Shown here piece by piece: positions 8,683 to 17,786 of a stretch of 17,786 nucleotides of DNA. Made by a program: the position numbers and the translations under genes. Numbering within the stretch: the first letter of the stretch is position 1; each line of letters starts with the position of its first letter. This DNA comes from Actinomortierella ambigua (Eukaryota > Mortierellomycota > Mortierellomycetes > Mortierellales > Mortierellaceae): NCBI GenBank assembly GCA_016098155.1, contig JAAAJB010000675.1, forward strand, positions 1 to 17,786, written 5' to 3'. The notes under the pieces are model-generated. The model did no database searches and was not told the origin of the DNA. It was given only the letters and a program-made list of their open reading frames with translations.

Positions 8683-10056
8683 TCATACAGTACCATTCTG
8701 TTCACCAAACTCGCTCAGCCTCTCTTTTAGAACGGCAAAGTCGTGCTTGGACTCCATCTCCCGGACAATATGCCCCACGCCGAGCCTCCCTTCGGCGACC
8801 GACGCATCTCCTGCTGCTGTAACCATCATCTCCCAGACCAGGTTACCGCACCGCCGAGCCTGCAGCTCAGAAAGGCCCCATGAGACGACCAACTCCTCCA
8901 ACGCTCGCCCACCCATGGCATTGTGCTCCAACTGGGCTTGTACCGTCATCGCCAGCACAGGCAAAAGCTCGTTGGTAATCTCAAGCTCAAAGGCGGCCTG
9001 AAGGACCAGTCCCAAGTAAGGAGTCACGCGCGGCCAGTTGATTCGAGAGCGCACAAGCTTGAGCGCATACGTCTTGGGCACGGTTCTCTCCAGGCCCTGG
9101 AGAACGGCCTGCCTGCATTCCCAGTGGTGGCGCCGCATGACCTTGAGCTGGTTCTTCTTGCCAGGCGTATCGGGAGACCCTGCCGTCATCATAAGCCTTC
9201 CCGATCCTGGCTCAAGCTCCGCCCTGTTGCTGACATACCATTGCTCAATTCGATCAGCTGGGACCGTTGTCGTGTTGCTGGTACTCTTGAGTTTCTTTGT
9301 ATTGGAGGCTGGCTTGCCGGCCGTACCACTAAATGTGTTGACGGCAGTGGCTGTAGTGGGGGTAAAGCCTCTGTTGGATGAAGAAAGGGAGGACGTTGAC
9401 AGACGTTGGCTAGTAGGCCTGACAAAATACTGTGCAAGGAGTGGCGCTGATCCAGTAGGCTGCTTGGTCTTTTTTCTCCGCTTCCGAGCAGGCGTAGCTG
9501 AAACTGTCGAAGGCGGTAGCTGCCTGGAGTCTTCCACGTCCACCGGCATGCTCGCCGCTTCCATGTGCGTGTCATTGATAGCTTGATCGGTTGTTGGGGT
9601 AGTGGGTGTCGAATCCTCCGTCTTACGTCTCGCTGCAGCAGGAGCTGACAACTCCTGGGTGTGCGATCGTGGTCGTTTAATCCCCAATGAAAACTTTATA
9701 TCCGGAGCAATGCTTGGCTGTGGCTCCTCATTGATGACGGGAACCATGCGAGTTGGAGGTGGTACATCTAGGTAAATAGGAGAATACACTGTCAGATACA
9801 ATGGAAGAGAGGTCTTACTCACGGCGCGCGATGTTGACTCCCAGTAAGAGAAGGTACCTGGACTGGGCTTAATATGGCTCAGCTTGCACTTCTTGCCATA
9901 GCGACACTTGCCAAACTTTAGAAAAAGCCGACAGACTTCATTGCCAAAGGGGTCTAGAGGAGCTGGTAGCCTTTCCTGCTTGTCGGCGGTGCGGGCCGCC
10001 TTTTTGCTCTCGGAGGCATTACTAATGGCACCGGTGGAGCTTTGAAGCGTAGCCAT
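8683..10056 (-). CDS. CCCH-type zinc finger protein of unknown function, 457 aa
   Basis: One open frame from ATG at 10056 to TGA at 8683-8685. Near the N-terminus lies a single C-x8-C-x5-C-x3-H finger (Cys42, Cys51, Cys57, His61; VCRLFLKFGKCRYGKKCKLS then His), the usual spacing of RNA-binding CCCH fingers. The middle (about 110-300) is disordered and rich in Ser, Thr and Pro, with a basic RKRRKKTK stretch (191-198) that looks like a nuclear localisation signal. LLAQYF (206-211) resembles a PCNA box core without the leading Gln. The last ~155 residues are conserved-looking and helical (LVLQAAFELEITNELLPVLA). A 51-nt in-frame GT..AG segment (9768-9818) may be an intron, giving 440 aa. It is divergent from the Treslin-like gene and tandem with the STB6-like gene. 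I do not recognise the orthologous family; RNA binding in the nucleus is an inference from the finger. Confidence 0.8.
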   Translation of the reverse strand: MATLQSSTGAISNASESKKAARTADKQERLPAPLDPFGNEVCRLFLKFGKCRYGKKCKLSHIKPSPGTFSYWESTSRAVSKTSLPLYLTVYSPIYLDVPPPTRMVPVINEEPQPSIAPDIKFSLGIKRPRSHTQELSAPAAARRKTEDSTPTTPTTDQAINDTHMEAASMPVDVEDSRQLPPSTVSATPARKRRKKTKQPTGSAPLLAQYFVRPTSQRLSTSSLSSSNRGFTPTTATAVNTFSGTAGKPASNTKKLKSTSNTTTVPADRIEQWYVSNRAELEPGSGRLMMTAGSPDTPGKKNQLKVMRRHHWECRQAVLQGLERTVPKTYALKLVRSRINWPRVTPYLGLVLQAAFELEITNELLPVLAMTVQAQLEHNAMGGRALEELVVSWGLSELQARRCGNLVWEMMVTAAGDASVAEGRLGVGHIVREMESKHDFAVLKERLSEFGEQNGTV

Positions 10057-10504
10057 TATCGAATCCTCATGTCCCAGGTGGGCAGATCAATCGGCCCATA
10101 GTCCAAGTGAGAAAAGGCGAAATGAAAAAGACTATACGTGTCCTGGAAAGAGATTGAATGCGAAACAAGAAGTGAAATAAAAATGAATGAAATAAAAAAA
10201 AAAAAAAGTGTAGAAAGAAGAGATGGTGGCAAATTTTTATTGTTTTTGTCATTTCAGGGCCAGTCAGAAGAACGCGACAGTGGCCCCAATCTCAACATCA
10301 CACAGCCCATACCCTCCGCGACACATTGTGCATTGCCTCCTCTTCAAGGCTCTTGCAAGAACAGCAACATAAGCAGGACTTGCCAGGAGCACTTGGTGGC
10401 GTGCAGAGGGACGAGAAGACTCCTTCTTTTTTGTTTCTCCTCACGTACTGTGCTGCCGCACTTTTTTTCCTCTAGTCATTTGGATAGTCGCTTGGAAGGA
10501 GGCT
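10057..10504. promoter_or_regulatory. Divergent intergenic region between CCCH and Treslin-like genes
   Basis: These 448 bases lie between two start codons pointing apart, so they should hold both promoters and 5' UTRs. There is an A-rich run at about 10193-10206 and a pyrimidine patch near 10420-10475 just upstream of the Treslin-like ATG. A single AACGCGAC at about 10270 is loosely similar to the G1/S MCB-type core but is not a full match. No convincing TATA box was seen. Confidence 0.55.
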
Positions 10505-13500
10505 ATGGTGTCAGTTGGTGGCACTCGATCCCAGTCTAGGGTCCCGCCTAACATCCTCTTTCTGATCGACACCTTCCAGCCGGCGAGCCATGTCGATGGA
10601 GCGCATTCTCTGGAGAACCAAGAGGTGCGATTGGCCGTGCTGAAGCTCAAGAGGACCTTGCTTCGTATCATGCTCATGTTCCACAGTCAAGAGGGCCAGC
10701 CCATCCAGTGGGCCTTCCAGTTTTTCAACTCAACAGCCCCACAGGAGATCGGTGTTTTGAATAACCGCCGCTTCCAAGAGTTTAGCAAGGCAGGCATCAA
10801 CAGCTGCATGGAAGAGTACTACCACATTTTGACAACATCGAGGCCACCGACAACGCCCGTGGCTACCTCCATTCCCATGGCCAGGACACTCAGTGGGGGG
10901 CTTTCACAGACCCTGTTACCGTCATCAGCGTCGTCACCATGCGTCAACATTCGAACGCAGCTTGTGCACTCACTATCCGACTTTGCATGGACGGCCTCAA
11001 GCTCGTTCCAGTCACCCATCAAACCAACTGGAGGTGCATCCACAGCTTCGTGGAGATCTCAACTACACAAAACCCCACCGCCAATCCCAGTCAAGAACTA
11101 TATGTTCCTTGTGTCTCCCCTCCCACACTCGTGGCAGGATTTGGAGTGCTTCGCAGACTCGACACGACTGCCCAACAAGCCGAGCAGCGGCATGGCAGGT
11201 CCACGGACAAGTGACTTTCTCGAGATGCTGGCCAACATCAAAAATGTCTTTTTTGACCAAGGCCCATGGGAGCGGTTTGTTGGTCAGCACCTCAGCTTGT
11301 CATGGATCGACACTCGACCAGAGGACTCTGTACAGCCACCGGAAGCAAAGGTTGGTCATCTGCATTATATCTGATCGACGTGCATTCCATCGTTGCTGTT
11401 TACCTAGGTTTCAGAAACTCATTGCTCACCCTTCTTTTCTGTCTCCCTTCCTCACTCCGCAATCGTTTAGACACGAGTGACGACAGCAAAAATGATCAGA
11501 ACGACCTTTCAACTGATCATGAATGCGTTTGGAGGACACATTATACCCTTTCATATCCTACACGCCACCTTAGCGCCAGGTGACCTCTACTCGTTCGCAA
11601 CCATCTTTGCACCCTACAAGACCACCCACATCCAGCCAAGCCTGGGATTTAAGCTTTCTCGCTCAGCCTGGAACCCATTCCTCTCAAACGAAATTGAGCC
11701 CATCCATCCAACAGCATTTATCCCACCGACTGCCTGGCGTTGCGATCTGGTCTCATCAGCAAAGTCACGTGGTAATTGGCCAAACTCGATCTTTATCTTT
11801 TTGCTTTTCTTACCTTATCATAATTGAACTAATCAAAATATTGTCCGCGTCCATTCTGAATGAATAGTTTGCGAGCTTGACCTTGCAGAAAGCGGCAGCG
11901 ATCAGGATGCCGATGGCGCCAAAAACTCACTTGACATCACTTTGCTTGAATCGGTTATGGCCTTGAGACGCATGCCTCGATGCGCCTTTAACAAAGCACT
12001 ACTTTCACATGGAACTCTGAATCCCATCTCTCGTACCCAGATCCTGTGCCAGCCGATGCGTGACAAGCCAGACCAGCGGTTTATTCAACTCCTCGACTCC
12101 CTGCACGACAGCCACGATGTGCTACTTTTGGAGCTGAATGTCTACATGGAAGAAGACCAAGCCGAAGACGAGGAGATGTCCTCCATACAGGTCATGCCAG
12201 CCGCCTTGGTTCCAACTGTGCGTGGCAGCGGTATAATTCAAGTGCTGGAGAAGCCAATCAATCCTGGGCAGCCATCCAAGGTTACTGCATCCTCATTGAG
12301 GAAGAGCTTCAGTAACAGTAAACGTACGGTGTCATCACCGCCCACACATGCGTTTTCCATGGCAATGATCGAAAAAGCACTTGGATCAGTGGGCGTCTTT
12401 ATCGAAAAGACTCCAGAAGGGAGCCCTGTTCGTCGTACCACCACAACTCCGCTAGGCTTTTCAAAGGCTCCGGTGGACTATTGGGCTGCCCCCAGCAAGA
12501 GCAGCAGAAAGGAGGACAATAATGACAACAAAGACGAAAAGGGGAAAGGCGGCAGCGAGGGGTCTGACATGGAAGCGGATGACACACAGACAGGGATTTC
12601 AGCCATCGAGTCGATCGACACCCTTTGCTTGGGAGCTCGCAAAGCGTACATCAAGCATCTCTACGACTACAGGGTACCTTTTTGGTTAACGATTGAAAGT
12701 GATGTACTTGTTACATGGAACATTTCAAGCCACTTCGATTCTCACACACTTTGCCATATTCTTTTCGTTTCCTTCCTTGGGTGAATAGTATTCGGTGACA
12801 GACTTTGCAAACAAAATTATCGCGACAAGCAAGGAAATCACGAGCTTGGCTAGCAGACAGTCGATCCCGATAAAGGAAGCTATGGTATTGTATACTTTAT
12901 TGTAATGTTTAAAACCGAGGGGTGGGCGTTGTACATGGCCATTATAGCATTCTAACATGACATCTTCACTACCTTTCGGCGTCAATCCACAGCAAGCATT
13001 AGTCAACTTTATCATTCAGTTTCTCCGGATTTCCCCTGCCAAGCTTGACTCCAAGTACAAGCAGCTCGGAAAGGAGCTACATATTGGCAAGATGGCCGAC
13101 TCCAAGGCAACCACGGAAAACTATGCCATCTTGCAAGATGAGCGGCCAGCCATCGACTCTTGGAAAGCCCGAGTCATGACAACTGTTCAGGACGATGAAC
13201 TTCGATCCGACCTCAAAGGCCTGAAGACGAAAGAGTATGGCGTTTTCCTTGTCTTTTCTTCGAAAAGAATCTGGTTCTGCGTATGACTACTGCTTACCAT
13301 TCTGTCTTTTGTTCTCTTTTTTTTTTTGTTCTAGCACGCAGATCCAGATTGTTCAAAACCTTCATATCCAAATGTTGATCAAAAAGTACGAGCTGGAAGA
13401 GATTCGACCTATGAAGCGCGATCCGAGCGTCACCAAATCCATCCTGAGCTTCATGGACCGACTTTGTATCACGGCGTCAATTGACGGCACGGAAAAGAAG

Positions 13501-15301
13501 TTGTCCTCCTCGTCCCTGTCTTCTTGGCAGCAACAACAACAAAAAATTCGCCTACTCCGGAGCCCTGAAACACCACGCAGCAAAGATATGGATCCCGCCA
13601 AACGGTTTTTCACACGGGTTGTCAAGCGCTTCTATGGCGCTAGCTTGCCCCAGCTGGTCAAGGTCCTGGCCACCAAGTGTGGTGCCGAGCTGTCCTCGAG
13701 CCTCTTGGCCTCACCTCGCCCGAATCGCACTGCCAGTATGGCCAGGTCCCTGTCGTTGGGCGTTCTGCCGAGACCGAACCTGTTGATGAGCCCGTCGGCC
13801 AAACGGGTTCGAGATGCATTAAAGGAGAGTATTAGCAGGGGCGCTACCTCCACTACGAGTAGTAGAAGCAGTAGCCAAAGCAAGGGCAAAGGCAGAACAG
13901 GAGCAACGTCTGGGGCGATGAAGGATGGCGTGGGAGGAGGAGGCACTTTGATCTCGGAGAAGAGCAAGAGTAGTGTTCTCAACAATCCTATCTTCAGGAA
14001 CCGGCAGGTCACCATGACGGTCACCAAGACGCATAGTGGCTTCAAGTCGTCCACGTTACCGACGACGCGGTCCGCGGGTATGCCTCGCCCTCGATCACAG
14101 CCTGATGTGGCTATGTCTTCAGACTCATCTCTCCGGATGGAGCAAGGTAAGAGCTTGGAGTAATAGGCACTCATCCATCAAATCCTACGTCAAAAACCCC
14201 CGTTTTCTTTTTCTAACGTCTAGAATCAATTTTCTTTCTCTCGCTCAACTTGGTTTTTTCCCAGACGAAGTGGTGCCTCAGGTTGCCAAGCTCAAACTCA
14301 AAAAGTTCTATCATGACAAGGAAAGTGAAGAGGTTCTAAAGGTAACACTGTCGAATGCTGTAGTTCGTTCTCTACTGGGATATTATGATTGTTGATCGTA
14401 ACATGAACATATGTTAAAAGAGTGATACTAATAAACTCTCTGCTTTTGCGAATGTCAGCTCTTCCGTCGCAAAGGCCCATTGTCCAAAGCCGATGCAGTT
14501 TTATCGAGCTCCAACAACCCGGGCTCCTTTTCCACGGATGAAAGCGACGGTCAACGGAGCCAATCCTTCTCACAACAGCACCAACAACGGCAGGAGTTGC
14601 TGGAGCAATATCAATCTGGTGAGGACGATGAAGATGACGAGCATATCAACGCACTCCGAGGTTCAACATCCTGGGGCGTTATCAAGAGTAGCAGTACCCC
14701 ACGATCACAGCACCATTCGAAAGGATCCTCTTCTTCGTCCTCGTCGTCTTCATTACCGATCGACTTTGAGCGGCCTCCGTCGCATGATATTTTTGCCGAT
14801 ATGCCGGATTCCCCTTCTACCAGTAGCCATATCGTCCCAGCCACACCGCGGAGCAAACAGAACAAGACGTACTCGTCCCTCCCTCCCATGTTCCACCGTG
14901 CTGGTCTAGAGTTTCTGGACGAAGAGGAAGATGAGGAAGACAATAGCGCACAAGGGAATGAGACCACGGTGGAGCCCCCAAGGACACCCACACGACGCGG
15001 GTTCCTGCGGCGGTCTCTCACGGATGTGAACGAGCAATGGTCGTTGCAACCTTATCGAACCTCGTCACCCTCCTCGCGTCGAGCGATCAAAGTCGTTGGC
15101 ACGCCTGTGGGACCTGGCCCTAATAGCAATGCCATTGTCATGGATGGTGGCATTGATGTTGGCGATGGTGATGGTGGCTATCCACAAACACCAACGAGGA
15201 ATCGTTCCCGACAGCGACGAGAGTCTATCCAGATGGGACTGCACTTGGCAGCTCAGATCCGTGGCAGTCCTCTATCGACCTCTTCGTCAACAACGGCGAT
15301 C

Positions 15302-15334
<33 letters not shown>

Positions 15335-15808
15335 CGACCTTGGCCGCCCTCTCCGAGTAGCCGTGCTACCTCTGCGGCGAACAGTGTCACTGGTGTGAGT
15401 AGTGGCTGGTCATCGCCACTGTCGAAGAAATGGGGAAGCAGGCTGTTTGGTACTGCTCATAGTAGTAGTAGCAATAGCAGCAATAGCAGTAGCAGCGGCA
15501 GTGGTAGCGAGGCCACAGGTTCGTCGCGTTCTTTGGGAACGCTCTCGTCACGGACCTCTGGCATGAGACGAGGAGGGGCTTCCCTGGTGTATGATGACTG
15601 TGAGGTGGTCGAGCACGAAGACGTAGATGATGAGGAAGAAGTGGTGCGATCACCGATGAAGCGACAGATGTCGCGGCTACTCACGATTGAAGACTCGCCG
15701 TCGTCGTTGTCGTCCCTCTCGTTGCCCTCCAGGAGAGGGTTCTTGTTTGGCGGTGGAAGTGGATCTCAGATGACCAAGCGAGTTCGCACAGAGTCTTTGA
15801 AAGAATGA
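10505..15808 (+). CDS. Treslin/TICRR-like replication initiation factor (Sld3 counterpart), eight exons, 1509 aa
   Basis: Exons: 10505-11350, 11471-11771, 11868-12673, 12789-12884, 12993-13234, 13335-14146, 14265-14341 and 14459-15808. All seven introns (96-120 bp) are GT..AG and phase-consistent. The N-terminus matches animal Treslin: NILFLIDTFQP (16-26), IQWAFQFFNS, YMFLVSPLPHS (199-209, compare the V-F-L-x-P-x-PHS pattern) and LSWIDT (265-270). The central part (about 680-900), with DTQIQIVQNLHIQML and KRFYGASLPQLVKVL, fits the Sld3/Treslin region that binds Cdc45 in yeast. FRRKGPLS follows near 1062. The C-terminal ~440 residues are Ser-rich and acidic, with CDK consensus sites at Thr1236, Thr1304 and Ser1458; Ser568 is a fourth. 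Treslin/Sld3 brings Cdc45 to the loaded MCM helicase after CDK phosphorylation lets it bind TopBP1/Dpb11. Yeast Sld3 is much shorter (668 aa). Family assignment is from remembered patterns; exon borders are inferred. Confidence 0.8.
15305..15334 (+). repeat. GGAGCA hexamer repeat, five units, within the Treslin-like exon 8
   Basis: Five perfect GGAGCA units lie in frame and encode an alternating Gly-Ala stretch in the disordered tail. Because the unit is six bases, length change would keep the reading frame. Ser codon runs nearby (14727-14755, 15462-15510) are similarly low in complexity. Confidence 0.85.
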
Positions 15809-15863
15809 TAGTCATACATCCCCTGTCATTTCCCCCACCCCCTTCCGCAATAACTTGCAAGTG

Positions 15864-15869
15864 AATAAA
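15864..15869 (+). terminator. Polyadenylation signal AATAAA of the Treslin-like gene
   Basis: AATAAA lies 56 bases past the TGA at 15806-15808, a normal spacing for a fungal 3' UTR. The following sequence is T-rich for a few bases. Confidence 0.65.
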
Positions 15870-16310
15870 AATTTGTTCGCATAGCTAGGACGCTACGTAC
15901 ATGGCCAACTCGGATAACTAGATGACTCTCACATGGAAGGCTCCTTCGTACTTCTTCTCTCCGATTTTATTTGCCCACCCCCGCTACCTTCTACACTACT
16001 CCATAGCATGGTGGTAACCCCGCCTTATTCCACGCGGCCAAATGGAATTCCTCACGCCTCCCGACCGCGAGCACTCTCGAGGTGAATCTGATTCGTTGCA
16101 CAGCTGCAGTTCCTTTTCAGAAAGGCGTGAAGCAGGAAGTGAACACTCGAGCACATGACACCCATCATGTTCGCCAATCCATTAGCCATGTCAACAGTGC
16201 ACTTATCGGGTCCGTGATTCCGACTGCGTCCATAGGCATAATCTGTCTCAGAATGCCAGCTGACTCGATCTTGCCTGGATCAACGGGGGGCCGCCTACAA
16301 GTATCGTCAC
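15870..16310. other. Intergenic, no gene recognised
   Basis: After the Treslin-like 3' end there is no recognisable coding sequence. The 82-codon + frame at 16082-16330 and the 70-codon minus frame at 16165-16377 show no known motif. The minus frame has protein-like composition and might belong with the weak reading frame to its right. Confidence 0.4.
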
Positions 16311-16658
16311 CTAGAGACTCAGTTTGCTGAGTAGGACTCTTCGCCCTGATATGATTTTCACTGTGCTGCTGTCGCACGCCTTGACCGTCGCATCACTAGA
16401 ATACATGGCTCTATCACTGGGTAGAAAGAGACACCGATTCTGTAGTCTTGTTTTTCTATGCCTATCATGCCCTGAGCTACTGAAATGCCAGTAGGAAGCA
16501 ATGGCGTTAGAGATAGGCTGCCCTGTCCACCTCAGCTTGCTGCATACCAATTCCAAAGAATACATTATCTTACTTGCTATGCGCATCATCGTTGAGAGGT
16601 TCCTGGCGTACTCTTTCTTGCGTAGCATCATGATGAGCCCAACATCCACTGTCGACAT
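16311..16658 (-). pseudogene. Weak transposon-like reading frame, possible relic
   Basis: A 115-codon minus frame contains ASKIMYSLELVCSKLRWTGQ and then PISNAIASYW. The pattern of a helical segment, an E-x-x-x-x-L stretch and a GQPIS motif faintly recalls the linker region of large Helitron-type proteins, but I cannot match it with confidence. It lacks a catalytic motif and an obvious partner exon, and the neighbouring frame at 16165-16377 may be a frameshifted continuation. It may equally be chance. Confidence 0.2.
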
Positions 16659-17786
16659 ACGCGTGTTGCATGATCAACTTTATCGACAATGCCCTATTGG
16701 ACATGGTTGCAAGGATATGGCCACATCCGCCTGAACTCATTTCTATATGTAGCTCGACAACCGTGGAGTCTAAGTCTTATCCGGAATATACTGGTTAGTG
16801 ACAGTCGGTTATCTATCTCACCCCCATTCCTTCATAGGACTAGCTGGACATGGGTCATCTTGTAGTCAGGCTTGGGGTGACGAACGGCCCACGAGCTTTA
16901 TTCGGCTGGTCGTCCTTGGGATCTACACAGGCCTAATCTGGACTGCAGATCGCCAGTTATGACACCGACAGAGTCAACAACCAGACTCTTACCAACCTTT
17001 TTGCAATATCCTGATTCAGGTATCTCTGCTATCCGCGTCCGTATTGCCATCCATCCTTGTACATGTCCACACCCCCATGCATGCACCTATGAATGTGTGG
17101 AGTAAAAGAGGTTGGTCACGAGAGTAGGATACCAGAAGCGATGAGAATTCTATGGGTGAGTAGAGAAGCTGGAGATGCAAAGGAGCATAGAGCCACGTGT
17201 CAAGGTAACTCTTATGGTAGCCTACCTGCCATGAATCTTGGCCATGCTAGGTCTCAAGCGCATAGGCGGTGGCCGCGAAAGCCATGTGGACTGGGTTGGA
17301 AGGGGGAAGAGAAGAGAGGAAGCAAAAGAGCTCACCTGGCCTTTCTTGCGTGGTCGAGCCCTCGGTATCAGTTTGCTGATTGCAAATACCTCCCACGGCC
17401 TCCCTCTCGTCCATCTGGCGCTGGCTGGCCTCCCTCTGGGTCCCACAATATGCGCTCTGTTGCGGCGCGTTTTGAGAAGGTAGTAGCATCGCTCTAGCTT
17501 GTCTGTTGTCCGAGAAAGATGAATGAGCATCCTCCCTTCTCCTCCACTTGTTCTCTACTTGACAAGAGTTAGCGAAGGTGGAGTGATGTAATCTTCCCAA
17601 GAAAAAACTTTGACCCAGGTCCACTCCTCGACTGATAGACGAACATGGAGAGGGTGGGAGAGTGAAACAGAGAGAGAAGGAGAGAAAGAAAGATGGAGAG
17701 GATAGGATAGTGAGGTAGAAAGCAAAGAGGTTGGGCGTTTCCGTTTAGTGTTGTCCTCTGTAACATTTGGCGCGGCAGATCAACGT
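16659..17786. other. Intergenic, no gene recognised
   Basis: Several open frames of 60-134 codons occur (for example 17093-17497 plus and 17247-17624 minus), overlapping on opposite strands and without known motifs, signals or splice partners. A purine-rich GA tract at about 17648-17725 resembles in composition the one at 2930-3045. Nothing here can be called a gene from sequence alone. Confidence 0.4.

Noticed and set aside
9038..9586. 182-codon + strand open frame, and the overlapping one at 8923-9381
   Set aside because: Both are antisense shadows of the CCCH gene, with no conserved motif.
11351..11374. Treslin-like protein ending at residue 289 by reading through the first donor
   Set aside because: The read-through adds only VGHLHYI before a stop, whereas splicing at GTTGGT to the acceptor at 11470 keeps phase and continues a conserved protein.
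13632..14174. 180-codon minus-strand open frame
   Set aside because: It lies antisense to exon 6 of the Treslin-like gene, has no family motif, and is explained by Ser/Arg-rich codon use on the coding strand.
17093..17624. Overlapping open frames of 102-134 codons on both strands
   Set aside because: They shadow each other, have no motif, signal or splice partner, and no polyadenylation signal nearby.

Overview
The window looks like nuclear DNA of an early-diverging filamentous fungus, most likely Mucoromycota (a Mortierella relative is my best guess). It has spliced genes with many GT..AG introns of about 95-195 bp, roughly balanced base composition, AATAAA signals close to stop codons, and proteins rich in poly-Gln and poly-Ser. 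All gene models below were built by eye: exons were joined where donor, acceptor and codon phase all agreed and where the joined protein matched a known family.

Layout. Positions 1-3533 hold no intact gene. They contain a decayed Helitron-type transposon fragment on the + strand (about 1619-2161), a second related zinc-knuckle relic (about 2754-2835), and purine or pyrimidine tracts with an A23 run and a T16 run. Positions 3555-8341 (minus strand) are a ten-exon gene for a 1189-residue STB6/STB2-type Sin3-binding protein. Positions 8683-10056 (minus strand, tandem with it) are a CCCH zinc-finger protein of unknown role. A 448-bp divergent intergenic region (10057-10504) separates this from the main find: an eight-exon + strand gene (10505-15808) for a 1509-residue protein that looks like animal Treslin/TICRR, the counterpart of yeast Sld3. 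It has a Treslin-type N-terminal region, the central Sld3/Treslin region, and a Ser-rich tail with CDK consensus sites. Positions 15870-17786 have no recognisable gene; one weak transposon-like reading frame lies on the minus strand near 16.3-16.7 kb.

How the genes may relate. Treslin/Sld3 loads Cdc45 at licensed origins under CDK control. The STB6 family is linked to the Sin3 histone deacetylase complex. The CCCH protein has a basic nuclear-type signal and a degenerate PCNA-box-like motif and is divergent with the Treslin gene. A shared chromatin or replication theme is possible, but that is inference from position only.
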